The notes beneath the pieces are model-generated. The model was not told the DNA's origin. It worked only from the letters and a program-made list of their open reading frames with translations, and did not search any database. From Mycobacterium sp. 1164966.3 (GTDB taxonomy: Bacteria > Actinomycetota > Actinomycetes > Mycobacteriales > Mycobacteriaceae): a stretch of 64,000 nucleotides of DNA. The first letter of the stretch is position 1. Every line of letters begins with the position of its first letter. Below are positions 6,853-15,778 of the stretch, one piece after another. The stretch lies in the NCBI RefSeq assembly GCF_001665395.1, contig NZ_LZSG01000069.1:1-64000 (forward strand), given 5' to 3'. The translations under genes and the position numbers were made by a program.

Positions 6853-8852
6853 TGACGCGCCCGAGACCCCCGATCGGGCCCGCGGTGCATGGCCCCACCG
6901 AGCGTTCCGACGATTTCCGGCGCACCGCCGTCCGGCTGGTCAAACGGCTCACTCCTCAGTGGTGGCTGACGCCGGCCGTTCTCATCTTTTTGGTCGCCGG
7001 CGTCGGGCTCGCGGTGATCGGCCCCCGAATCCTCGGCCATGCCACCGATTTGGTGTTCAACGGGGTGATCGGCCGACGCCTGCCGGCCGGAATCACCAAG
7101 GACCAGGCTGTCGCCGCCGCCCGTGCCCACGGCGACCAGAGGTTCGCCGACCTGCTGTCCGGCATGGACGTCCGGCCCGGCGCCGGGGTGGACTACGGCG
7201 CCGTCGGCCGCACATTGCTGCTGGCGCTGGGCGTGTATCTGCTTGGCGCTCTGCTGGTTTGGGCGCAGGCCCGGTTGGTCAACATTGCCGTGCAGCGCAC
7301 CGTGACGACGCTGCGCTCCGATGTCGAGGACAAAGTGCTCCGGGTGCCCTTGTCCTACTTGGATTCCCGCCAGCACGGCGAGTTGCTGAGCCGGGTGACC
7401 AACGACATCGACAACGTTGCAGCGTCGCTGTCGGTGACGATCAGCCAACTCCTCACCTCGGTGCTGACCGTGGCGGCGGTGCTGGCGATGATGCTGACCA
7501 TGTCGCCGCTGCTGGCGGTGATCACCTTGGCGGCCATCCCGCTGTCGCTGCTGGCGACCCGGAGCATGACGCGACGCTCGCAGCGGCTGTTCGTGCGGCA
7601 GTGGGCCGATACCGGCCGGCTCAACGCATACGTCGAGGAGACTTACACTGGCTTGCCGCTGGTCAAGATGTTCGGGCAGCGAGCGCACGCCGAAAAGCGT
7701 TTCCACGACATCAACGCGGACGTGTACCGCAGCAGCGTCGGAGCGCAGTCACTTTCCGCGATGGTGCCATTGGCCACGATGTTCGTCGGAAATCTCAGTT
7801 ACGTGGCAGTCGCCGTGGTGGGCGGCCTTCAGGTGGCCGCCGGCCAGATCACATTGGGCGGCATCCAGGCCTTCATCCAATACGTCCGTCAGTTCACTCT
7901 GCCGCTGAGTGAGGTCGCGGCGATGTACAACCTGCTGCAGTCGGGAATGGCAAGCGCTGAACGGGTTTTCAACATTCTGGACGCCCCCGTGGAGATCGCA
8001 AGCGCGGCGAAGCCGGGCGCAGCGGGTCTGCACCATCCAACCGTGGAGATCGCAAGCGCGGCGAAGCCGGGCGCAGCGGGTCTCCACCATCCAACCGTGG
8101 AGATCGCAAGCGCGGCGGTCGAGCTGTCAGCTGTACAGGGCCGGGTCGAGTTCTGTCACGTCGACTTCAGCTACCGGCCCGGCACGCCGGTGATGAAAGA
8201 CTTGTCGCTGGTGGCCGAACCGGGCAGCACGGTGGCGATCGTCGGTCCGACCGGCGTGGGCAAGACGACGCTGGTGAATCTGTTGCTGCGCTTCTACGAC
8301 GTCGACTCCGGTCAAATCCTGATCGACGGCGTGGACATCACGACGGTCAGCCGTACGTCGCTGCGGTCACGCATCGGCGTGGTACTACAGGACACCTGGC
8401 TGTTCGGCGGAACGATCGCGGACAACATCGCCTACGGCCGCCCGGGTGCCGGTCGAGCAGAGATCGTCGCCGCCGCCAAGAGTGCCTACGTCGACCGGCT
8501 TGTGCACACCCTGCCCGACGGTTACGACACGTGGGTCTCCGACGACGGCGCCAACCTCAGCGCCGGCGAGAAGCAACTGATCAGCATTGCCCGCGCGTTC
8601 CTCGCCCGCCCCCACTTGCTGATCCTGGACGAAGCCACCAGCGCGGTGGACACCCGCACCGAGATCCTGGTCCAGCAGGCGATGCGTGAGCTGCGCCGCG
8701 GCCGGACGAGTTTCGTGATCGCGCATCGGCTTTCGACGATCCGCGGCGCCGACGTGATCCTGGTGATGGAGTCGGGGCGGATCGTCGAGCAGGGCAACCA
8801 CGCTCAGCTGTTGGCCCGGCGAGGCGCCTACTATGCGATGACCCAGGTCTAG
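6852..8852 (+). CDS. ABC exporter half-transporter with in-frame repeat insertion in the linker (Rv1272c homologue)
   Basis: Partner of the preceding gene, 666 residues. A TMD (about residues 45-360) is followed by an ATPase domain from about 425, with GPTGVGKTT, VLQDTWLF, LSAGEKQL, and LLILDEATSAVD carrying the catalytic Glu. Between them, residues 380-422 consist of two perfect 18-residue repeats (one synonymous or near-synonymous change) and a partial third, encoded by 54-bp DNA repeats that also occur outside genes. The M. tuberculosis protein is about 631 residues, so the insertion accounts for the excess. The start at ATG 6852 overlaps the upstream stop; longer in-frame starts lie inside the upstream gene and are rejected. 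Confidence 0.92.
   Translation: MTRPRPPIGPAVHGPTERSDDFRRTAVRLVKRLTPQWWLTPAVLIFLVAGVGLAVIGPRILGHATDLVFNGVIGRRLPAGITKDQAVAAARAHGDQRFADLLSGMDVRPGAGVDYGAVGRTLLLALGVYLLGALLVWAQARLVNIAVQRTVTTLRSDVEDKVLRVPLSYLDSRQHGELLSRVTNDIDNVAASLSVTISQLLTSVLTVAAVLAMMLTMSPLLAVITLAAIPLSLLATRSMTRRSQRLFVRQWADTGRLNAYVEETYTGLPLVKMFGQRAHAEKRFHDINADVYRSSVGAQSLSAMVPLATMFVGNLSYVAVAVVGGLQVAAGQITLGGIQAFIQYVRQFTLPLSEVAAMYNLLQSGMASAERVFNILDAPVEIASAAKPGAAGLHHPTVEIASAAKPGAAGLHHPTVEIASAAVELSAVQGRVEFCHVDFSYRPGTPVMKDLSLVAEPGSTVAIVGPTGVGKTTLVNLLLRFYDVDSGQILIDGVDITTVSRTSLRSRIGVVLQDTWLFGGTIADNIAYGRPGAGRAEIVAAAKSAYVDRLVHTLPDGYDTWVSDDGANLSAGEKQLISIARAFLARPHLLILDEATSAVDTRTEILVQQAMRELRRGRTSFVIAHRLSTIRGADVILVMESGRIVEQGNHAQLLARRGAYYAMTQV
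7989..8117 (+). repeat. 54-bp tandem repeat array, 2.4 copies, in frame in ABC exporter gene
   Basis: Units begin at 7989, 8043 and 8097 with an exact 54-bp period; the third stops after 21 bp. The first two units differ at a single base in the HH-proximal codon (ctg/ctc). As 54 is a multiple of three, each unit adds 18 residues (VEIASAAKPGAAGLHHPT). A diverged copy lies at 2658-2709 in non-coding DNA. The copy number is expected to be variable between strains. Confidence 0.95.
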
Positions 8853-8857
8853 AAGCC

Positions 8858-9346
8858 ATGACCACACCGCTTCTGTGGGGATTTCCGCCAGTCGTGGATC
8901 GGCGTGCCAAGGTGCTGATCTTGGGCTCGTTTCCCAGCGCCAAATCGCTGCTGGCCCGGCAGTACTACGCCAACCCTCGCAATGCGTTCTGGCCAATCAC
9001 CAGTGCGCTCTTCGGGTTCGACGTGACCGCGCCCTACGACGAGCGTTTGGCGGCCCTACTTTCCCACGGCCTGGCCCTCTGGGACGTGCTGCGCGCGTGC
9101 CGGCGTCGCGGCAGCTCGGACTCCGCGATCGACCCGAAAAGCCTGATGGTCAACGACTTCGGGAGGCTGTTCGCCGACCATCCGGGCATCGCGCGCGTGT
9201 ACTTCAACGGCGCCAAGGCCGCCGACCTGTTCGGCCGGCTCGCCAACGCGCCCGATGGAATCCGCTGTCAGCGACTGCCGTCCACTAGCCCGGCGCACGC
9301 CACGAGGTTCAGCGTCAAACTTGCTTCCTGGCAAGCGATTTCATGA
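8858..9346 (+). CDS. Hypoxanthine/uracil-DNA glycosylase, UDG superfamily (family 6-like)
   Basis: Base-excision repair enzyme removing deaminated bases (hypoxanthine from adenine, possibly uracil). It has 162 residues. The N-terminus has the family-typical LILGSFPSAKSLLARQYYANPRNAFWPI block, in which the second Asn is the expected catalytic residue, and the C-terminus has LPSTSPAHA, the equivalent of motif B. ATG 8858 lies 5 bp after the ABC stop, suggesting cotranscription. Its end overlaps the convergent amidase gene by 6 bp. I do not recall this gene at the equivalent position in M. tuberculosis. Family 6 (HDG) rather than Mug/TDG is favoured by the YYANPRNxFW motif; substrate preference cannot be read from sequence. 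Confidence 0.8.
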   Translation: MTTPLLWGFPPVVDRRAKVLILGSFPSAKSLLARQYYANPRNAFWPITSALFGFDVTAPYDERLAALLSHGLALWDVLRACRRRGSSDSAIDPKSLMVNDFGRLFADHPGIARVYFNGAKAADLFGRLANAPDGIRCQRLPSTSPAHATRFSVKLASWQAIS

Positions 9347-10729
9347 CACTGGCGGTCGGCGGTGGGCCCAGGGCCGGGCGGCTTCGATCTGAGCGGACAG
9401 CGACAGCAGCGTCGCCTCGTCGTACGGGCGCCCGACGAGCTGGACCGACAGCGGCAGGCCATGCTCGTCGAGGTCCCACGGCACGGCCGCGGCAGGCTGA
9501 CCGGTCAGGTTCCAGACCTGTTGGTAGGGAACGCGTTGCCCGGCCAAAAGCAGCGTCGACACCCCGCCACGGCGCCGGTAGGCGCCGATGCGGGGCGGGC
9601 CGGTCGCGTTGCCCGGTGTGAGGACGACGTCGACGTCGTCGAAGATGGACTGGATCCGGTTGCTCAGCGCCGCCTCGGCGGCGCGCACCGCTTCCATCCG
9701 CCGATCGGAGAAGAACGAACCCAGCCGCGCCAGCGTGCGGGTACCCGGCTCCAGCCGTTCCGGATGGGCCTGCGCGTCGGCGTCGTCGCTGATGCCACGC
9801 AGGTAGCGCGGCAGGTAGTTCGCATACAGCGCCGGCGGGTATTCCGGATCGCGCGTGACGACGTCGTGGCCCAGTTCGCGAAGCAACACGCCGGCCTGCT
9901 CGACCGCGGCCAGCTGCGCCCGTCCCACGCGGACCGGCAACGGCGTCGGCACCTTGGTGCTCAACGCAATTCGCAGCTTGCCCGGGGTCCGCCGGGCCGC
10001 GGCGACGAACTCACCCTCGGCGCCCGGGACGGTCGAGGTCACGTCGAGAAACAGCGCCGCGTCCAGCACCGTCCGCGCAATCGGCCCGTTGACACTCAGC
10101 CCGTACCACGCGTCGTCGTGCGGCTCCAGCGAGATGCGGTCGCGCTGGGGCTTCAGACCGAACACACCGCACCAGGTAGCCGGGATGCGAATCGAGCCGC
10201 CGCCGTCGGAGCCCAATGCCAGCGGAGCCAGCCCGGCAGCCACCGCGGCTGCGCTGCCGCCGCTGCTGCCGCCCGGCGAGCGCCCGGGATGCCACGGGTT
10301 TCGGGTCGCCCCGAAAGTGAGCGACTCGGTGTAGGGCATCATCATCAGCTCCGGCGCATTGGTCTTGCCGATAATGACCGCGCCGGACGCGCGCAGCCGC
10401 CGGACCACCTCCGCGTCGGAGTTCACCGCGGGACCATGCCCGCCGCTGCCGAAGGTGGTCACCTCGCCGGCGACGTCGACGTCGTCTTTGATCGCGATCG
10501 GCACGCCGAGCAGCGGCAGCCGCTCACCCGCGTCCAGGCGGTCCTGCGCCAGGTAGGCGTCATCGCGCGCAGCGTCGGACAGCACCACCCGGTAACAGCG
10601 CAGCTGGCTGTCCAGTCGGGCGATCCGCTCCAGATAGGTCTCCAGCAGCTCAGGCGCCGTCAGCTCACCGTCAGCGAGCATCTGTGCTTGCGCGGCCGCA
10701 CCGGCGAAGGCCAGATCGGTAGCGTCCAC
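9341..10729 (-). CDS. amiB2: Amidase, amidase-signature family (AmiB2, Rv1263 homologue)
   Basis: Hydrolyses a carboxamide to acid and ammonia; natural substrate unknown. It has 462 residues, the usual size. The Ser-cisSer-Lys catalytic set is visible: Lys in GVPIAIKDDVD and the Gly/Ser-rich block PGGSSGGSAAAVAAG...LGSDGGGSIRIPA. No signal peptide, so cytosolic. ATG 10729 lies 53 bp from the divergent HIT gene, and both probably share a control region. This matches the Rv1263/Rv1262c arrangement. Confidence 0.93.
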   Translation of the reverse strand: MDATDLAFAGAAAQAQMLADGELTAPELLETYLERIARLDSQLRCYRVVLSDAARDDAYLAQDRLDAGERLPLLGVPIAIKDDVDVAGEVTTFGSGGHGPAVNSDAEVVRRLRASGAVIIGKTNAPELMMMPYTESLTFGATRNPWHPGRSPGGSSGGSAAAVAAGLAPLALGSDGGGSIRIPATWCGVFGLKPQRDRISLEPHDDAWYGLSVNGPIARTVLDAALFLDVTSTVPGAEGEFVAAARRTPGKLRIALSTKVPTPLPVRVGRAQLAAVEQAGVLLRELGHDVVTRDPEYPPALYANYLPRYLRGISDDADAQAHPERLEPGTRTLARLGSFFSDRRMEAVRAAEAALSNRIQSIFDDVDVVLTPGNATGPPRIGAYRRRGGVSTLLLAGQRVPYQQVWNLTGQPAAAVPWDLDEHGLPLSVQLVGRPYDEATLLSLSAQIEAARPWAHRRPPVS

Positions 10730-10782
10730 TGCGGCAGCGTATCTCGGCCATGGCGGGCTAGTTGCACGAGTACCGTGGCGGC

Positions 10783-11211
10783 ATGTCCTGTGTGTTCTGT
10801 GCGGTCATCGCCGGGGAAGCTCCGGCCATCCGGCTCTATGAGGACGACGGCTACCTGGCGATCCTCGACGTCCGCCCGTTCACTCGCGGTCACACTCTGG
10901 TGCTGCCGAAACGGCATACCGTCGACCTCACCGACACCCCGCCCGACACGCTGGCCGGGATGATCACGATCGGCCAGCGAATCGCCCGGGCGGCTCGCGC
11001 CACGGAGCTGGCCGACGCCACCAACATCGGGATCAACGACGGACCCGCCGCCTTCCAGACGGTGCGGCACATCCACCTGCATGTGTTGCCGCGGCGCAAC
11101 GGCGACAAGCTGTCGGTGGCCAAGGGGCTGGTGCTGCGACGGGATCCGGATCGCGAGGCCACCGGGCAGATCCTGCGGGATGCGCTGGCACGCATCGACG
11201 GAAGCCAGTAA
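10783..11211 (+). CDS. HIT-family nucleotide-binding hydrolase (Rv1262c homologue)
   Basis: Histidine-triad protein of 142 residues; such enzymes hydrolyse AMP-lysine or other nucleoside phosphoramidates. The triad H-I-H-L-H-V-L-P sits near residue 100 and the N-terminal CVFCAVIAGE carries a CxxC pair that often binds zinc. ATG 10783 is preferred over an upstream TTG at 10762 because family homology begins at MSCVFC. The gene is followed after 10 bp by the Ddn-like gene, likely one transcript. Confidence 0.92.
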   Translation: MSCVFCAVIAGEAPAIRLYEDDGYLAILDVRPFTRGHTLVLPKRHTVDLTDTPPDTLAGMITIGQRIARAARATELADATNIGINDGPAAFQTVRHIHLHVLPRRNGDKLSVAKGLVLRRDPDREATGQILRDALARIDGSQ

Positions 11212-11221
11212 GACTGGCTTC

Positions 11222-11671
11222 ATGAGCAATCTGACGTTGATCGAACGACTGGTGCTGGTACCGATGTTGCGGCTGCACGACACGATCTACCAGAAGACCG
11301 ACGGCCGGATCGGACACCGGATACCGGGGATGCCGCCCAATCTGCTGTTGCACACGGTCGGCGCAAAGACCGGCCAACCGCGGACTACGACGCTGACCTA
11401 CGCACAGGACAGCGGCTCATACCTCGTTGTGGCGTCCAAAGGCGGCGACGACAAATACCCCGGCTGGTATCACAACCTGCGCAAACAACCCGATTGCGAG
11501 ATCAATGTCGGTTCCAGGCGAATCCCGGTGACCGCGCGAAAGATCGGCCCGGACGACTCCGACTACCCGCGGCTCTGGGAGATCGTCAACAAGAACAACG
11601 CGAACCGCTACGCCGGCTACCAAGCCCGCACGTCACGACCGATACCGATCTTTGCGCTGACGCCCAGGTGA
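11222..11671 (+). CDS. Ddn-like deazaflavin (F420)-dependent nitroreductase family protein (Rv1261c homologue)
   Basis: A 149-residue split-beta-barrel protein, the same length as Rv1261c. Family features: the helical N-terminus, LLLHTVGAKTGQPRTTTLTY (the typical L-T-x-x-G-RK-SG-x-x-R-x-x-P-L-x-y core), VVASKGGDDKYPGWYHNLR, and a C-terminal region resembling NRYAGYQARTSRPIPIFALTPR. Members use F420H2 to reduce quinones or nitroimidazoles. Substrate here unknown. It follows the HIT gene closely. Confidence 0.88.
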   Translation: MSNLTLIERLVLVPMLRLHDTIYQKTDGRIGHRIPGMPPNLLLHTVGAKTGQPRTTTLTYAQDSGSYLVVASKGGDDKYPGWYHNLRKQPDCEINVGSRRIPVTARKIGPDDSDYPRLWEIVNKNNANRYAGYQARTSRPIPIFALTPR

Positions 11672-11797
11672 CCCCGGCGCCACGTTTCCACCGGTAGCGA
11701 GCCGCCGCAGTTTATTCTGCTAGGGCGCGTGGTGGAGCTATCTCATACTTCGCCGGCCGACGCGCGTTTGTGAGCCGGAGCGGGCCGGGAGCTGGAA

Positions 11798-14700
11798 ATG
11801 AAGCGCTGGACGGGACTGCCGTGCCCGTTCACCGGCATGACCATGGGCGCCCGCTGTGCCGTGGTCGGCGGGTATGGCCTCGCGGCTGCGCTGGTCGCCG
11901 CCGCGTCTATCGGCGGGTGGCACGGCGTCTTCGCGACCCGCTCGGTGGACCACGTCGTATCGGTGCTGTGTCTGGTGTTCACCGCGGGGTGTGCCGGCCG
12001 AGCTGCTCACGTCGCGGTCGGGCATCGCCGAGTCGGATGGACGGCGCTGGCGACGGGCCTGGTGGGGTGGGCGGTCGGCCAGGTCATCTGGGCGGCCTAT
12101 GACGTGCGCCCCGACCTTGATCATGCCGCGCACCCGGCGGCAGCCGACGCCATCCTGCTCTTGTATCCGGCGGGCGCCATCGTGGCGCTGGTGCTGCTGC
12201 CCGGCCCCCCGACCCGCAATCTGTGGCGATCGGTCCTGGACGGCATCATCGTGGCGAGTTCGCTGTTCGTAGTCTCGTGGGTGTTCGTCATCGCCAAAGT
12301 GATCCGCGAGGACAGCGGCGCGTTGCTCACTACGGTGGTGCACACCTCCATCGACGTCGTCGTCGTGACGACCGCCATCGTGGTGTTCTCGCGCGATCGA
12401 CCGGACGGGCGGCACAGCCTGAGCCTGTTAGCCGCCGGAATCACGACGATCGGGGGCGCAGACATTCTGGTGGTGTTCACCGCCGGAGTCGGCACCTATC
12501 ACTCGGGCGATCTGGTGGACGTGACGCGGGTGGCCGGATTGGGAACGCTGGCGTTGGCGGCGCTGTCCAGTGTCAATGAATCACCGCCGGTGGCGGCGTC
12601 GAAAGACGAGGTCACCTCGCGCGCTCGGCTGTGGCTGCCGTACCTGCCGCTGCTGTTCGCTGCCGCGCTCGGATTGGGCCGTGCGGTGCACCATATGGAG
12701 CACGGGCCGATGCTGCTGGCACTGGGAATCCTGGTGATCGCGGTGCTCGTCCGGCAATTCGTTGTCCTCTTCGAAAATCAGGGCCTGCTGAAGGAAGTGG
12801 CACAAGAGGCTTTTCGTGACAGCCTGACCGGTCTGGCGAATCGAGCTCACTTCCGCCATCGATTGGAACAAGCCGTGGACCGCCGGCGCACGGGCGACGC
12901 ATCGATTGCGGTGTTGTGCCTCGATCTGGACAATTTCAAGGCGGTCAACGACGCCCTGGGACACCCGGCAGGCGACGAGTTGCTCATCAGAGTCGCCGGG
13001 CGGCTTACCGCTGCACTGGGGGAAACCGGCACCGCGGCGCGGATCGGTGGTGACGAATTCGCGGTACTCATCGAAGGTTCCGTCGAAGAATCGCACGCGG
13101 CAGCTCATCGAGTCCTGGAATCATTCGGCGCGGCCATCGTGATCGACGGCGTTCCGCTCATGGTTCGTCCCAGCATCGGGTTCACCGTGGCTACCGCCGG
13201 GTGCACCGTCGACGAGCTGCTCCGGCACGCCGACCTGGCCATGTATGCCGCCAAACGCGAAGGCGGCCAATGTATTCGCAGTTTCGTGCCGGATTTGCCA
13301 TTCCCCTATTTAGAGCCGCAGTTCGCCGAGACCGGCTCGCACGCCAAGCAAGGGGCCGGCAAGACACAAACCGAGACCACGGTGACCCGGACGCTCAGCA
13401 CGCCGGCACCGGCACAGGCGCCGACGCGAGACCACCTGGCCGATGGACCGCACGGTATTCGCTGGCCCCCGTTGGCAATCCGAATTGCCTTGACAATCTT
13501 GGCAATCGGGGTGCTCGTCTTCACGACGTGGAGCCTGTTCGCCCGGCCGGGTCGTCACGATGTGTTCTTCGCCAATTACCTGTATCCGGCGTTGAACCTG
13601 TGCGCGGCCGGGTTGGTCGCTGTCCGCGCGCACCGGGTAGCGGCCGATCGCTTGGCCTGGACCGCAATCGCAATGGGCATGGTCTGTTCCGCGATGGGCG
13701 ATGTCGTCTACGCCCTATTTGTGCCGCCGGCTCAGTCGCCGTCGGCGGCCGACCCGCTGTATCTGGCTTTTTATCCGCTGGTCTACGCCGGACTGCTGCT
13801 GCTCATGCGATCGCGATTGAAACGGGTGCCCGTTCCGGTCCGGCTGGATTCCCTGGTCTGCGGGCTGGCCATGGCCGCCGTGGCCGCAGCGCTGGCGGCC
13901 GGACCCATCCATACCGCCGCAACCCGCACGCCGGCAACCGTGCTGGTGGGCTTGGTCTACCCGTGGGGTGACCTGCTGCTGTTGGCTCTTGCCGCGGGCA
14001 TGCTGCCAATCCTGGGTTGGCGCAAGGAATTTCGCTGGGGGCTGCTGGTTGCCGGATTCACATTGTTTGCGGTCAGCGACACCGTGTATCTGTTCGAAAC
14101 CTCGGCCGGCTCGTATCGGGTCGGCACTTGGCTCGACGCCTGTTGGCCGGTGTCGTCATTGCTGGTGGCGATGGCCAGCTGGGCGTCGTGGTCGTCGGCC
14201 GCGCCGTTACCGAGACCCGGGCTGGGGTCCTATGTCGCGCCGGTGGCTTCCACCGTGGTTGGACTCACGGTCGCTGTCCTGGGCCATGACTCCCGCCTCG
14301 CGGCGACGCTTGCCGCACTGAGCCTGACCGCGGTCGCGGCAAGGTTTTCGGTGACCTTCCGCGACGTCAGCATCATGGCCGAAAGCCACAAGCACGCCAT
14401 GACCGACGAGTTGACCACCCTGCCCAACCGGCGCTCGCTGGCGACGGCCCTGACCGAGGCGTCGGGAATGTCTGGGTCATCGGGAGGAGCCCGCTCGGTG
14501 CTGTCGGGCTCCTCGTTGTCGACCAGGGGGCCGTCGCGGCGAGCGCTGCTGTTGCTGGACCTCTGCGAGTTTCACGAGATCAACGACTCGGTCGGTAAGC
14601 GATTCGGCGATGAGCTGTTGTGTCACATCGCGGATCGGCTGGCGAGCAATGTGCGCCGGGAGGATCTGCTTGCGCGGGTGGGCGACGACGAATTCGCGAT

Positions 14701-15778
14701 CCTGCTTGCCGAGGGCGCGGATCTCATTGCCGCGCGGGCCCAGGCCGGTCGTCTGCTCGAGGGGTTGAGTGAGCCCGTCGCTCTGGATCCGATCACGGTG
14801 CAAGTCGACGCCCGCATTGCCATCGCACTGTGTCCCGACCACTGCGACCACCCGCAGGAGCTGCTGAATCGCGCGGAGACGGCCATTCCGCACGCCAAAG
14901 CCGCCAGCAGCAACATCGTCGTCTACGACCCGACGTTCGAGTTGTACCGCGACAACGACCCCAACCTGATGGAGGAACTGCGCGCCGCTCTGGTGGGCGG
15001 CGACGAGCTGACCTGTCACTACCAGCCCAAGATAAATGCCAGCGACGGCAGCGTGCACAGTGTCGAGGCCCTGTTGCGCTGGCACCACCCCAGCCGCGGG
15101 CTGCTGCTGCCGGAGGAGTTCCTGCCCGGCGCCGAGCGGGCCGGGCTGATGCGCAAGGTGGCCAACAGGACGGTCAACCTGGCCCTCGAACAGATCCAGT
15201 CGTGGCGCGAGCAGGGTCTGCCGCTGACCGTCGCGGTGAATCTCTCGACGACGAATCTGCTCGACCTCGACTTGGTAGGCACCATCGAGCGGCTGCTGCA
15301 AACCCATGGTTTGTCACCTGATGCCCTCATCATCGAGATCACCGAGAGCACCCTCGTCGACTCGGTGCGGTCCCGGAACACCGTTGCCGCGCTGCAGCGC
15401 CTGGGCGTCCGCATCTCCCTTGACGACTACGGCACCGGATGGTCGTCGCTGGCACGCCTGCAGGACGTCTCGGTCGACGAGCTGAAACTGGACCGCGTGT
15501 TCGTGGCCCGGCTGGCCCATGACCCGCGATCGGTTGCCATCGTGCGGTCCACGGTTGCCTTGGCAGACAGTTTGGGAGCCGACCTGGTCGCCGAGGGAGT
15601 CGAGGACGAGGTGACTTTGGCCGCGGTGCGGCGGTACGGCTGCACCATCACTCAAGGCTTCGTGCACAGTCCGCCGCTGCCCGCCGATGACCTGCGCGAT
15701 TGGATCGCCCGTCAGGCGCCCGATCCCACGTCCGGTCAGCCTCAGCAGGCGGGACTAGAACAGCTCCTTGGCGAGTAG
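11798..15778 (+). CDS. Membrane c-di-GMP signalling protein with duplicated sensor-GGDEF halves and one EAL domain
   Basis: A 1326-residue protein. Order: multi-helix membrane region (about 15-330), first GGDEF domain with intact RIGGDEF (residues 417-421), short linker, second multi-helix membrane region (about 560-860), second GGDEF domain whose motif is GDDEF (962-966), then EAL from about 1060. The EAL domain keeps EAL at 1090-1092, NLS, EITES, DDYGTGWSSL, LKLD, EGVED and TQGF, so phosphodiesterase activity is expected. The first cyclase looks active; the second probably is not. The two membrane halves resemble each other (AAHPAAADAILLLYPAG against SPSAADPLYLAFYPLVY), so the gene arose by internal duplication. 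H37Rv has no such gene between Rv1261c and Rv1260. The 3' end overlaps the convergent gene by 24 bp. Confidence 0.93.
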   Translation: MKRWTGLPCPFTGMTMGARCAVVGGYGLAAALVAAASIGGWHGVFATRSVDHVVSVLCLVFTAGCAGRAAHVAVGHRRVGWTALATGLVGWAVGQVIWAAYDVRPDLDHAAHPAAADAILLLYPAGAIVALVLLPGPPTRNLWRSVLDGIIVASSLFVVSWVFVIAKVIREDSGALLTTVVHTSIDVVVVTTAIVVFSRDRPDGRHSLSLLAAGITTIGGADILVVFTAGVGTYHSGDLVDVTRVAGLGTLALAALSSVNESPPVAASKDEVTSRARLWLPYLPLLFAAALGLGRAVHHMEHGPMLLALGILVIAVLVRQFVVLFENQGLLKEVAQEAFRDSLTGLANRAHFRHRLEQAVDRRRTGDASIAVLCLDLDNFKAVNDALGHPAGDELLIRVAGRLTAALGETGTAARIGGDEFAVLIEGSVEESHAAAHRVLESFGAAIVIDGVPLMVRPSIGFTVATAGCTVDELLRHADLAMYAAKREGGQCIRSFVPDLPFPYLEPQFAETGSHAKQGAGKTQTETTVTRTLSTPAPAQAPTRDHLADGPHGIRWPPLAIRIALTILAIGVLVFTTWSLFARPGRHDVFFANYLYPALNLCAAGLVAVRAHRVAADRLAWTAIAMGMVCSAMGDVVYALFVPPAQSPSAADPLYLAFYPLVYAGLLLLMRSRLKRVPVPVRLDSLVCGLAMAAVAAALAAGPIHTAATRTPATVLVGLVYPWGDLLLLALAAGMLPILGWRKEFRWGLLVAGFTLFAVSDTVYLFETSAGSYRVGTWLDACWPVSSLLVAMASWASWSSAAPLPRPGLGSYVAPVASTVVGLTVAVLGHDSRLAATLAALSLTAVAARFSVTFRDVSIMAESHKHAMTDELTTLPNRRSLATALTEASGMSGSSGGARSVLSGSSLSTRGPSRRALLLLDLCEFHEINDSVGKRFGDELLCHIADRLASNVRREDLLARVGDDEFAILLAEGADLIAARAQAGRLLEGLSEPVALDPITVQVDARIAIALCPDHCDHPQELLNRAETAIPHAKAASSNIVVYDPTFELYRDNDPNLMEELRAALVGGDELTCHYQPKINASDGSVHSVEALLRWHHPSRGLLLPEEFLPGAERAGLMRKVANRTVNLALEQIQSWREQGLPLTVAVNLSTTNLLDLDLVGTIERLLQTHGLSPDALIIEITESTLVDSVRSRNTVAALQRLGVRISLDDYGTGWSSLARLQDVSVDELKLDRVFVARLAHDPRSVAIVRSTVALADSLGADLVAEGVEDEVTLAAVRRYGCTITQGFVHSPPLPADDLRDWIARQAPDPTSGQPQQAGLEQLLGE

